From an uncultured Rhodospirillaceae bacterium (GTDB lineage Bacteria; Pseudomonadota; Alphaproteobacteria; Rhodospirillales; Casp-alpha2), in contig CAJWCU010000007.1 in assembly GCA_913030825.1 (NCBI GenBank), positions 1 through 64,000 of the forward strand: 64,000 nt of DNA. Direction: 5' to 3'. Position 1 is the stretch's first letter; the number at the start of each line of letters is the position of its first letter. The position numbers and the translations under genes were made by a program. The notes beneath the pieces are model-generated. The model made no database searches and had not been told where the DNA came from. It saw only the letters and a list, made by a program, of their open reading frames with translations. This document shows, piece by piece, positions 33,487 to 41,953 of this stretch.

Positions 33487-33966
33487 TCAGCTGCCAGGCA
33501 CCCAGCCCCAATAACGGCCAGAGGCGCCGATCGCGGCGGTGATCAGGCCGAGCGCCAGGTTGGTCGCGACGATGCGCCGAATGGTATTGAGGCTGGCCGC
33601 GCCGGTCGGCCAATCCTCGCCCGCCACCGCCTTGCGAAATGCCTGATAGGGCGCGAAATAGAGATAGATGTAGAGTGCATTCATGATCCAGCCGAGCCCA
33701 TGCATCCAGTGGACATGGATCGGCGCGCCCGCGAAGCCGCCGTATTGTTCGACGATCAGGACATAGCCGGTCAGCGGCAACACCAACACAGCACCCCAGA
33801 CCCAATGGAAGAAACGGTTGAAGACCCGGTCCCACAGCTTCAAGCGTTCGGGCGGCGGCGTGATGCCGCCGACGGCAGGACGCAGGACCAGATAGGCGAA
33901 AAACATCCCGCCGACCCAAACGATGGCGGCGACGGCATGGAAACCGGTGGCGAGGGGGCTGATCAT
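33487..33966 (-). CDS. CopD-like integral membrane protein
   Basis: A 159-residue protein with four hydrophobic helices. The N-terminal GFHAVAAIVWVGGMFFAYLV with a membrane His, the FFHWVWGAVLVLPLTGYVL segment and the MHGLGWIMNALYIYLYF region resemble the CopD family and related small heme or copper membrane proteins. The intramembrane His residues could be ligands. It lies 15 bp downstream of the DUF302 gene on the same strand, so the two form a probable operon. The ligand is not established. Confidence 0.75.
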   Translation of the reverse strand: MISPLATGFHAVAAIVWVGGMFFAYLVLRPAVGGITPPPERLKLWDRVFNRFFHWVWGAVLVLPLTGYVLIVEQYGGFAGAPIHVHWMHGLGWIMNALYIYLYFAPYQAFRKAVAGEDWPTGAASLNTIRRIVATNLALGLITAAIGASGRYWGWVPGS

Positions 33967-33981
33967 CGTCGGTTCGCCGCC

Positions 33982-34446
33982 TTATTGCGCCGTCGCGGCG
34001 TTGGTCAGAGTGTCGAGAACACCGGTCATCGTCGTAATCACCTTTTCAACCTCGTTGCCGTGGCGTTTGGCCATCCACTTGGGCTCGTTATAGGCGATCC
34101 AGCTTCCCTTGTCGTCCCGCCAGGCCAGAACCTTGAGCGGCAGGTCGATCGCCATGCTCGGCGTTGCCTGCATCAACGGCGTGCCCATCTTGGGATTGCC
34201 GAAAATCAGGACTTCCGTCTCGGGCATCTCCGCGCCGACCTTGGCCGCACCCGCCGCATGATCGATGCGTGCGAAGACGGTGATGCCCTTGGATGTCAGG
34301 ATTTTATCCAGACGGTCCAGGGTTTCTTTCGGGCTGTGGGGGCTGGGTTTGACGATCAGGCCTTCGGCTGCCATGGCCGGACCTCCCTTGATGATGGCGG
34401 CGAATAGAAGGGCGAGGATAAAGCAATGGCGGTGGATTGCACGCAT
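33982..34446 (-). CDS. Secreted DUF302-domain protein
   Basis: A 154-residue protein with a signal peptide (about 1-26, ending GGPAMA). The mature part begins EGLIVKPSPHSPKETLDRLD and contains FARIDHAAGAAKVG, LIFGNPKMGTPLMQATPSMA and DLPLKVLAWRDDKG, the standard DUF302 blocks. DUF302 proteins are periplasmic or extracellular with no agreed function. It is co-oriented with the CopD-like gene, 15 bp downstream. Confidence 0.88.
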   Translation of the reverse strand: MRAIHRHCFILALLFAAIIKGGPAMAAEGLIVKPSPHSPKETLDRLDKILTSKGITVFARIDHAAGAAKVGAEMPETEVLIFGNPKMGTPLMQATPSMAIDLPLKVLAWRDDKGSWIAYNEPKWMAKRHGNEVEKVITTMTGVLDTLTNAATAQ

Positions 34447-34550
34447 GGGAATCTCCTTCCGGTGCTTTCGATACGGTCGGTGAAGTCTAACGTCGGATGG
34501 ATGGCGGCTGCATACACAGATACGTGACCTAGGATGGGTCGGCGCGTGGA

Positions 34551-37500
34551 TTACTGGAATTCGCGGGCCGGGAACATCCGCCCGCTTTCGACCCCGGCGT
34601 CGGTTTCGCGGCCGTTCGGCGGGTCGTCCAGGCTGAGCAGCACCCCGGCCAGGTCCTCGGCGGCCTCGACGATGACATGCACGACCTTGCCGGCGCGCTG
34701 GACCTCGCCGGTGACGCCCAACAGGCGCGACCCCAGGACCGGGCGGCGGAAGGCCTCGAAAACATGCGGCCAGACGATCAGGTTCGCCGTCGCCGTTTCA
34801 TCCTCGACGGTCAGGAAGATCACGCCCTTGGCCGTGCCCGGCCGCTGGCGCGCAGTGACCAGCCCGGCGATGCGGATGCGCTTGCCATGGGCCAGGGTCT
34901 CGGCCGTCGCGCAGGGGTGATAGCCCCGCGCCGCCAGCTTGGGCCGCAGGATTTCCGCCGGATGAGCCTTCAACGACAGACGCAGGGAGCGGTAATCGTC
35001 GGCGACCTCTTCCCCCGGCGACATCAGCGGCAGCAGGGGCGGGGGGGCGTCCTCCGGCGGCTCGGCCGACAGGTCGCCGGCTCTACCTCCATTGCCGCCG
35101 CCCATGGCGAACAACGGCGCCGGCGGCGCGTCGCTGAGCCTCTTCACGGCCCAAAGCGCCGGTCTTCGGTCCAGGTTCATGGATTGGAAAGCGTCGGCGC
35201 GGGCCAGTTTCTCCAGCACGCTGCGGCTGACGGCGGCGCGTCGCATGATCGCCGCCGGATCGCCGTAGCCGTTGCCCCGGTGCAGGACCAGGCGTTGCAT
35301 GTCCTCCTCCTTGAGGCCCTTTACCTGGCGAAAGCCTAGGCGCAGTGCCGGTTCCGTCGCTGGGCCGGGCTCCAGGGTGCAGTCCCAGTCGCTGCGGTTG
35401 ACGTCGACGGGGCGCAGGATCACGCCGTGCTCCTGCGCGTCGCGGACGATCTGCGCCGGGGCGTAGAAACCCATGGGCTGGCTGTTCAGCAGGGCGCAGG
35501 CGAAGGCCGCCGGATAGTGCCGCTTCAGCCAGGACGAGACATAGACGATCAGGGCGAAGCTGGCGGCATGGGATTCCGGGAAGCCGTAATCGGCGAAGCC
35601 TTCGATCTGGCGGAAACAGCGCACCGCGAAGTCCGCGTCGTAGCCGCGCGCCCGCATGCCCGCCAAAAACTTCTCGCGGAAGGCATGAATGGTGCCCGCA
35701 TTGCGGAAGGTCGCCATGGCCCGGCGCAGGCCGTCGGCCTCGGCCGGGGTGAACCCGGCGGCGACGATGGCGATCTTCATGGCCTGTTCCTGGAACAACG
35801 GGACGCCCAGCGTCTTGCCCAGGACGTCGCGCAGTTCCTGTGACGGGAAATCTACCGTCTCCAGGCCGTCGCGGCGGCGCAGGTAGGGATGCACCATGTC
35901 GCCCTGGATCGGCCCGGGGCGGACGATCGCGACCTCGATCACCAGATCGTAGAAATTCCGGGGCTTCAGGCGCGGCAGCATGCTCATCTGGGCGCGGCTT
36001 TCGACCTGGAACACGCCGATGCTGTCGCCTTCGCAAAGCATGTCGTAAACGGCGGGGTCTTCCGGTGGCACCGTCGGCAGGGTGACCGCGCGGCCGTGGA
36101 ACGATTTGACCAGGGCGAAGGCCTTCTGCACGCAGGTCAGCATGCCGAGCGCCAGGATATCGACCTTGAGGATTCCCAGGGCGTCCAGGTCGTTCTTGTC
36201 CCATTCGATGACCGTGCGGTCGGCCATCGCCGCGTTATGGATCGGCACCATGCGGTCGAGCCGCCCGCGCGTCATCACCATGCCGCCGGAATGCTGGCTC
36301 AGGTGGCGCGGAAAGCCCCGGATATCGCGGGTTAGGTCGAGAACGCGGCGGACCATGGCGTCGTCCGGGTTCAGGCCGTGCTCAATGAATCGGTCGCGGG
36401 GGATGTCCTCGTCCAGGGACAGCCGCCACAGCACGCTCTGCAGGGCGCGGATTGTGTCTTCGGCCAGGCCCAGGGCCTTGCCGACGTCGCGCACGGCGCC
36501 CTTGGACCGGTAGGTGATGACGGTGCCGGTCATCGCCGCCCGGTCGCGGCCATAGGTGTCGTAGAGATACTGGATGACCTCCTCGCGCCGCCCGTTCTCG
36601 AAATCGACGTCGATATCGGGCGGCTCGCCCCGTTCGGCGGAAATGAACCGCTCGAACAGCAGATCCAGGCGCGCCGGGTCCACGGCGGTTATTCCCAAAG
36701 CGTAACAAACCGCGGAATTGGCCGCCGAGCCGCGCCCCTGACACAAAATCCCCCGGTCCCGGGCGAAGCGCACGATGTCGTGGACGGTCAGGAAGTAGGG
36801 GGCGAAATTCAACTCGCCGATCAGCCCCAGTTCATGGGCGATCTGGGCCCGGACTTTCTCAGGAATGCCGCTGGGATAGCGGCCTTCGGCCCCGGCCCAG
36901 GTCAGACGTTCCAGTTCGTCCTGCGGTGCCACGCCTTCGGGCACGCTGTCGATGGGATAGTCGTAGCGCAGATCGTCCAGGGAAAACCGGCAGGCCGCGG
37001 CGATCTCGACCGTCCGCGCGACGGCCTCCGGATAGGCCGCGAATAGCCGCGCCATCTCGGCCGGTGGCTTCAGGTGCCGCTCCGCATTGGGCTGCAGGCG
37101 CCGCCCGGCCTCGAACAGGGTGCAGCCGTGGCGGATACAGGTCAGCACGTCCTGCAACATGCGCCGTCCGGGCCCGTGCATCAGCACGTCGCCCGCCGCC
37201 GCCAGGGGGGTGTCGCATTGTTCGGCGAGGGCCGCCAGACGGGCCAGCCGCGCACTGTCGCCGCCGTCCATCCGGACCGATCCGGCGAGGTAAACCGGCG
37301 ATTCGCTTTCGTTCTTAAGTTTGTTCAGCAGGTCCTTGAAATATCGACTTATTCTGTCCGGCGGAAGGGCGATGAATATCTGCCCCCGGCCGGCCTGGAA
37401 CTCGTCCGACAGCAGGTCCGCCGGATACAGTTCGCAATCGCCTTTCGCCGTCCGCCGCTTGCCCCGGGTCAGCAATTGCATGAGCCGCCCCCAGGCGTCG

Positions 37501-37784
37501 CGGTCGGTCGGGTAGCAGAGCAGGGAGGTGCCCTCGGCCAGATCCAGGCGCACCGCCGGGATGAAGCGCAGGCCGTGCTCCTTGGCCGCCAGATGGCCGC
37601 GCACCAGGCCCGAGACGCCGTTCCGGTCGGCGATGGCGAGGGCGTGCAGACCCAGCGCCGCCGCCTGCAGCACCAATTCCTCGGGATGCGAGGCGCCTTC
37701 GAGGAAGCTGAAATTGCTCATCGCCTGCAATTCGGCATAGGCAGGGGCGGACGCGGACGCGGACGGGATCTTGGCCGTCGTCAT
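34551..37784 (-). CDS. dnaE2: Error-prone DNA polymerase III alpha subunit DnaE2
   Basis: A 1077-residue C-family polymerase for SOS translesion synthesis. The PHP domain is N-terminal (YAELQAMSNFSFLEGASHPE), the catalytic aspartates are in PPDIDVDFENGRREEV, and the OB-fold region near the C terminus has GKRIRIAGLVTARQRPG. The length and absence of the C-terminal tau-binding region fit DnaE2 rather than replicative DnaE. Its ATG overlaps the imuB stop (ATGA), so it is the last gene of imuA-imuB-dnaE2. It needs ImuB for access to the beta clamp. Confidence 0.95.
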   Translation of the reverse strand: MTTAKIPSASASAPAYAELQAMSNFSFLEGASHPEELVLQAAALGLHALAIADRNGVSGLVRGHLAAKEHGLRFIPAVRLDLAEGTSLLCYPTDRDAWGRLMQLLTRGKRRTAKGDCELYPADLLSDEFQAGRGQIFIALPPDRISRYFKDLLNKLKNESESPVYLAGSVRMDGGDSARLARLAALAEQCDTPLAAAGDVLMHGPGRRMLQDVLTCIRHGCTLFEAGRRLQPNAERHLKPPAEMARLFAAYPEAVARTVEIAAACRFSLDDLRYDYPIDSVPEGVAPQDELERLTWAGAEGRYPSGIPEKVRAQIAHELGLIGELNFAPYFLTVHDIVRFARDRGILCQGRGSAANSAVCYALGITAVDPARLDLLFERFISAERGEPPDIDVDFENGRREEVIQYLYDTYGRDRAAMTGTVITYRSKGAVRDVGKALGLAEDTIRALQSVLWRLSLDEDIPRDRFIEHGLNPDDAMVRRVLDLTRDIRGFPRHLSQHSGGMVMTRGRLDRMVPIHNAAMADRTVIEWDKNDLDALGILKVDILALGMLTCVQKAFALVKSFHGRAVTLPTVPPEDPAVYDMLCEGDSIGVFQVESRAQMSMLPRLKPRNFYDLVIEVAIVRPGPIQGDMVHPYLRRRDGLETVDFPSQELRDVLGKTLGVPLFQEQAMKIAIVAAGFTPAEADGLRRAMATFRNAGTIHAFREKFLAGMRARGYDADFAVRCFRQIEGFADYGFPESHAASFALIVYVSSWLKRHYPAAFACALLNSQPMGFYAPAQIVRDAQEHGVILRPVDVNRSDWDCTLEPGPATEPALRLGFRQVKGLKEEDMQRLVLHRGNGYGDPAAIMRRAAVSRSVLEKLARADAFQSMNLDRRPALWAVKRLSDAPPAPLFAMGGGNGGRAGDLSAEPPEDAPPPLLPLMSPGEEVADDYRSLRLSLKAHPAEILRPKLAARGYHPCATAETLAHGKRIRIAGLVTARQRPGTAKGVIFLTVEDETATANLIVWPHVFEAFRRPVLGSRLLGVTGEVQRAGKVVHVIVEAAEDLAGVLLSLDDPPNGRETDAGVESGRMFPAREFQ

Positions 37785-39487
37785 GGAAACAGCCCGTGCA
37801 GGAACCATTTCGGAGCCTGGCCGGGGCGTGGGCGGTTGGCCGGCGTCGCCTGGTCGTCGCGCGCCGCATCGGCCGGAAAGCCGCCGGTGCGGTACAGCCA
37901 GAAGCGCGCGCCGGCATCGTCTTCGACCCGATAATAATCCCGGGTTTCCAGGCCGTCGGCCCCGCCCGCCGGGCCGCCGTCGGGGCTCAGGTGCCGCCAC
38001 CATTCGGGGGCGATGCGCTCGGGTCCTTCGGCGCTGACGACGCGGTGCTGATGGCGGCGCCAGCGGAAGGCCGCAGGCGGGCCCAGGGGCGTGGGCGTCA
38101 CTACGTCGACCGGTTCCGGCTGCGGCAGCAGGTGGATCGGCCGGGGCGTGGCCTCTTGCATAGGGTCCGAAAGGCGGGAAACGACTTTGCCCGGCATCGG
38201 CGGGCCCAGGGCCTGGGCGCGTTCCGGCAGGTGGCTGTCGCGGGGACGCAGGCCGGCGACGCCGCCGGGGCCCAGGCGGTTGGCCAAGCGGTCGATCAGC
38301 CGCGCGAGGCCGCTGTCCGGGGCGGAGGATGCGGGCCCGTCGCCGTCCAGGGCCGCCTGATCCGCGGCCAGGGGATCGACGGCGCGGGCGGCGAGTAAAG
38401 CCGTTTCGATGCCGAACCCAGGGTCCAGGCCGTCCAGTTTATCGTGGAACAGATGGGCCAGATGGGCCGCGTCACGCATCGGCCGGGCAGTACCGACGGC
38501 CGCCGAGACCGCCGTGCCGTCGACCCGGTAAAGGGTGAATTCCAGCCGCCGGGCCCCTTTGCCGGCGCGGGCCAGGCGTTCCGTCAGGGCCGCCAACAGG
38601 CGTTCGAGGGCTTGGGCGATATCGTCGGCGCGGCCGATCGGTTCGGGAAAGTTCAGGCGGACCTGAAAACGCGGCGGCGGGGCCAGCGGCGATAGGGGCT
38701 CGTCCCGGTCGCCGAGGGCTTGGTCCAGGCGCAGGCAGGGGCTCAAGCCAAAACGCAGGGCCAGCGCCGCCCGCGATAGGGGATAAAGGTCGCCGATCCG
38801 GCGCAGACCCAGGCGCATCAAGGCTTCCGTCGTCTCATCCGCAAGCCGCAATCCTGCCACGGGCAGGTCCGCCAAGGCGTCCTTTTCCTGCCCGGCGTCG
38901 ATTCGCCGCCAGGGAACGGTGTTGCCCGTCCCGAACCGCGCCAGGGCCCAGGCCGCGCCCGGCGTCGCCGCCAGGCCTGCCCGCGCCGTATATCCAGCGG
39001 ATTTCAGGCGGCGGCAGAGATCAGCCAGTAAGGCGTCCTCGCCGCCGAACAGATGGGCGCAGCCGGTAACGTCGAGCCACAAACCGGCGGCGGGCGGGGT
39101 GCCGATCTTTGTGTCACCGTCGTCCGCGCCGTTGTCGATATTGGTCCAGGGGGTATAGCGTCCGGCCCAATGGGCGAGGCGGGTCAGCGCCGCCCGGTCG
39201 CCTTTCGCATCGGCGGGGCGGGTGTCGAGATCGGGCAGACGGGCTCGCGCGTCGGCCAGCGGCATGCCCGGCGTCAATCCGGCCCGCGCCGCAACATCGT
39301 CGACGGCGGCCAGGCGCCAGGCACCGCGCTGTTGGATCATCGTGGCCAGGGGCAGGGGTGAAGAGGGTGGGGGCGGGGCGTTATCCGGCCCATCCTGCCG
39401 CCTGGGGCGCCGCCGCAGCCGGTCTGTGGAGAAACGGGGGAGCCAGACGGAAACCACCCGCCGGTTGCGTGGGGTAGCGGGCGTCAT
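37781..39487 (-). CDS. imuB: ImuB, Y-family-like mutasome adaptor
   Basis: A 568-residue catalytically inactive Y-family protein that links DnaE2 and ImuA to the sliding clamp. It starts with RRVVSVWLPRFSTDRLRRRP, where active polymerases would have a DxD-type metal site, and keeps the little-finger region (RFQVRLNFPEPIGRADDIAQ). A long C-terminal tail follows (ending PKWFLHGLFP). The ATG at 39487 is the closest to the conserved start and makes a 107-bp overlap with imuA. An ATG at 39547 would lengthen the overlap to 167 bp. Confidence 0.92.
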   Translation of the reverse strand: MTPATPRNRRVVSVWLPRFSTDRLRRRPRRQDGPDNAPPPPSSPLPLATMIQQRGAWRLAAVDDVAARAGLTPGMPLADARARLPDLDTRPADAKGDRAALTRLAHWAGRYTPWTNIDNGADDGDTKIGTPPAAGLWLDVTGCAHLFGGEDALLADLCRRLKSAGYTARAGLAATPGAAWALARFGTGNTVPWRRIDAGQEKDALADLPVAGLRLADETTEALMRLGLRRIGDLYPLSRAALALRFGLSPCLRLDQALGDRDEPLSPLAPPPRFQVRLNFPEPIGRADDIAQALERLLAALTERLARAGKGARRLEFTLYRVDGTAVSAAVGTARPMRDAAHLAHLFHDKLDGLDPGFGIETALLAARAVDPLAADQAALDGDGPASSAPDSGLARLIDRLANRLGPGGVAGLRPRDSHLPERAQALGPPMPGKVVSRLSDPMQEATPRPIHLLPQPEPVDVVTPTPLGPPAAFRWRRHQHRVVSAEGPERIAPEWWRHLSPDGGPAGGADGLETRDYYRVEDDAGARFWLYRTGGFPADAARDDQATPANRPRPGQAPKWFLHGLFP

Positions 39488-40283
39488 CGTCGTTCCGGTT
39501 GCCGTATCCGGTGCCGTCATCGCCGTCGCGTCCATCCTCTCCGTCATCGGTTTCCCGCCATTCCAGGGTCCATTCCCCGGGACGGCCGCCGCCCCGGCAT
39601 TTCATCAGTTCAACCCGCCACGAGGCGGCGCCCGACCGGCCGGGGGCGCCGGAAACCCGCCACCGGGTGACCGCTGGGCCGGGCAGGGAGGCCGCCCGGC
39701 CGCCCAACAGCAACAGGGCGGGGATGCCGCTGTCCTCGGCCGCCAGATGCAGGCGCCGCTGGGCCCGGGTATTGGCCTGGTCGACCTCGCCCAGGACGGC
39801 GGCGACGGCGCCGCTGCGCAGGCATTCCTCCATGCACCAGAGCACGGCCTGATTGTCCGGCGGCTGAACCAGGATCAGATGCGCCGGGTCGAGGCCGAAG
39901 CGCGCCAGCCCGGCGCCGTAGAGCCCGGGCCGAAACCCCTGGGCCGGGCGCCGGCACCAGACCAGGGCCCGCCCGTCGGCGCGGGCCAGACGGCCCAGCA
40001 CCGCCGCCGTGAATCCGGCCGCCGCGGCAACACCGCCATAGCCGTTGTTGGCGGCACCCGAGACGACCTCGTGCAGGGCGCCGCGCGGCAGGCCGCCCCA
40101 GGGCAGATGCCCGTCGAGCGCCGCCAGACCCAAGGAGACGGCATCGTCCGGTGCCGGCGCCCCTCCGCCGCCGGAAAAGCGTTCCAGCGCGGCGATACGG
40201 CGGCGCAGGGCGTCCAGGTCTTGGTTATCGCGGGACGACGGGGCGGAAGACGGGGTGGAAGAGGCCGGGCCGGGGACGGGCAT
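39381..40283 (-). CDS. imuA: ImuA, RecA/SulA-like mutasome protein
   Basis: A 300-residue protein of the ImuA family, a RecA-like fold that joins ImuB and DnaE2. Typical segments are LDALRRRIAALERFSGGGG, VSLGLAALDGHLPWGGLPRG and ALHEVVSG at the N terminus, LILVQPPDNQAVLWCMEECL, and WRVELMKCRGGGRPGEWTLEW near the end. The RecA Walker A is replaced by GAANNGYGGVAAAAG. The ATG follows AGGGAG. A LexA box lies 31 bp upstream. The last 35 codons overlap imuB in another frame. Confidence 0.9.
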   Translation of the reverse strand: MPVPGPASSTPSSAPSSRDNQDLDALRRRIAALERFSGGGGAPAPDDAVSLGLAALDGHLPWGGLPRGALHEVVSGAANNGYGGVAAAAGFTAAVLGRLARADGRALVWCRRPAQGFRPGLYGAGLARFGLDPAHLILVQPPDNQAVLWCMEECLRSGAVAAVLGEVDQANTRAQRRLHLAAEDSGIPALLLLGGRAASLPGPAVTRWRVSGAPGRSGAASWRVELMKCRGGGRPGEWTLEWRETDDGEDGRDGDDGTGYGNRNDDDARYPTQPAGGFRLAPPFLHRPAAAAPQAAGWAG

Positions 40284-40306
40284 GCGGGGGCTCCCTGTCA
40301 GGTACG

Positions 40307-40328
40307 ATTATATGTTCTTGTTTTGTTC
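40307..40328 (-). promoter_or_regulatory. LexA (SOS) box and -10 element of the imuA operon
   Basis: GTTC (40314-40317), seven bases, GTTC (40325-40328) is the alphaproteobacterial LexA site GTTC-N7-GTTC. TATAAT on the minus strand occupies 40307-40312, two bases from the box, so bound LexA would cover the promoter spacer. This predicts DNA-damage induction of imuA-imuB-dnaE2. Confidence 0.85.
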
Positions 40329-40440
40329 TAACCTTGATCCCGGCATGGGGTCAAGCAGGGAAAACAGGAAAGGGAGGGGCGGGCGAGAAGCAGCGGGTAA
40401 ACGGCGCGGAATCTTGCCCTTCAGGGACCGGCAGAGGAAG

Positions 40441-41805
40441 TCAGGACGCCCGCGGCAGACGCAGGCTGCGCTGCACGGGGAACACCAGATGCGCCGAGGT
40501 GCCTTTGCCCACTTCGCTGTCCAGTTTCAGGACGCCGTTGTGCAATTCGATCAGCTTCCGCGCCAGGGTCAATCCCAGCCCCGTGCCCTCGTGCTTGCGG
40601 GTCAGGGCGCCGTCGACCTGGCCGAATTCCGCCAGTGCCGTCGCCATGTCCTCCGGCGCGATGCCGATGCCCGTATCGGCCACGGTCACCCGTACGGCAC
40701 CGTCGTCCTGGCGGCGGGCGGTGATGCGGACGCTGCCCCCTTCGTCGGTGAATTTGATGGCGTTGGACAACAGATTCACGACCGCCTGTTTGACCCGCAA
40801 TTCATCGGCGAACAACGGCGGAAGGTCCCCCGGACAGTCGACCTCCAGGGCGACCCCGGCCTCCAGCGCGCGTTCACGGACAAGGCGATGACAGGCGTTG
40901 ATCATCAACCCAATATCCAGCCGCTGTTCGTTCAGGTGCATCTGCCCCCGTTCGATCCGCGCCAGGTCGAGCAGGTCGTTGATCAATTGCAGCAGATGCT
41001 TGCCCGCTTCATTGATGTCGCCCGCGTATTCCTTGTACTGCGGGTCAAGTCCGCCGAAGGTCTCGTTCACCAGGATGTCGGAAAACCCGATGATGGAATT
41101 CAGCGGTGTGCGCAATTCATGGCTCATGTTGGCGATGAATTCGGTCTTGGCGCGGTTGGCCAACTCGGCCTCTTCCTTGGCGATGCGCAATGCTTGATCG
41201 GCATGCCGTTCGTGGGTGACGTCCCGGGCGAATCCCCGGTATCCGAGAAACGCGCCGTCGTCCGCGAACATCGGCACGCCGCTGACCCGCGCATATCGAA
41301 TTCTGCCTGTCCCGTCGACCAACGGATATTCGAAATCGCGAAAGGGGCGGTGGGCATTCAGGTCGGCGATATGCCGCTCCCAACCCTCGCGGTTTTGGGC
41401 AAGCGGATGCAGCTTGGTCAGATCACGGCGGCTGCGGCCCAGGATGTCGTTTGAATTGAGCCCGTAACTTTCCAGGAACTGATCGGAAATGAAGATGAAG
41501 CGATGCTCCGTATCGGTCTCCCAAAACCAATCGGCCGCGGTGTAAATGAAGGACCGCCATTGGTCGTCGCCCAGGTCTCCGACCAGCGCCGTGGGGGGGG
41601 CGGGTGGCGCGCCGTGCGGCAGAACCTGATGAGAACTCATGTGGCGCGACGCGGCCAGGCCGGCGACCGCGCCTAGCGCCGCCGCCAAAGTTGCGCCGAA
41701 AGCATGCAGAGCCGGCGCCATGGGTGACAAGGCCGGTGACAGGGAAAGCTCCCAGACTAAGGTAAAAAGAAACGCAATAACAAAACAGTATGCGTATTTT
41801 TTCAT
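40441..41805 (-). CDS. Orphan PAS-domain sensor histidine kinase
   Basis: A 454-residue kinase. Two N-terminal helices (about 3-22 and 35-52) anchor it; a PAS domain (about 85-205, AADWFWETDTEHRFIFISDQ) follows. The phosphoacceptor is H229 in FIANMSHELRTPLNSIIGFS. The ATPase domain has an N box (VVNLLSNAIKF), G1 (VADTGIGI) and G2 (EGTGLGLTLARKL). No response regulator is adjacent. The ATG at 41805 matches the start of TM1; the ribosome site is poor. It lies upstream of imuA on the same strand but the SOS promoter lies between. Confidence 0.9.
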   Translation of the reverse strand: MKKYAYCFVIAFLFTLVWELSLSPALSPMAPALHAFGATLAAALGAVAGLAASRHMSSHQVLPHGAPPAPPTALVGDLGDDQWRSFIYTAADWFWETDTEHRFIFISDQFLESYGLNSNDILGRSRRDLTKLHPLAQNREGWERHIADLNAHRPFRDFEYPLVDGTGRIRYARVSGVPMFADDGAFLGYRGFARDVTHERHADQALRIAKEEAELANRAKTEFIANMSHELRTPLNSIIGFSDILVNETFGGLDPQYKEYAGDINEAGKHLLQLINDLLDLARIERGQMHLNEQRLDIGLMINACHRLVRERALEAGVALEVDCPGDLPPLFADELRVKQAVVNLLSNAIKFTDEGGSVRITARRQDDGAVRVTVADTGIGIAPEDMATALAEFGQVDGALTRKHEGTGLGLTLARKLIELHNGVLKLDSEVGKGTSAHLVFPVQRSLRLPRAS

Positions 41806-41953
41806 GTAAACTATAACGGAGGGCGCAGCGTCGCCGCCGACCTGAACCGGATGTCGGCGGGACGCGACGCACCCCGGTGCCCCCACCTTTTGTATCGTCG
41901 GGTAGAGTATAACGCGAAGTGACGGCAAAGTGACCAGAAAGTCGGGATAGGAC

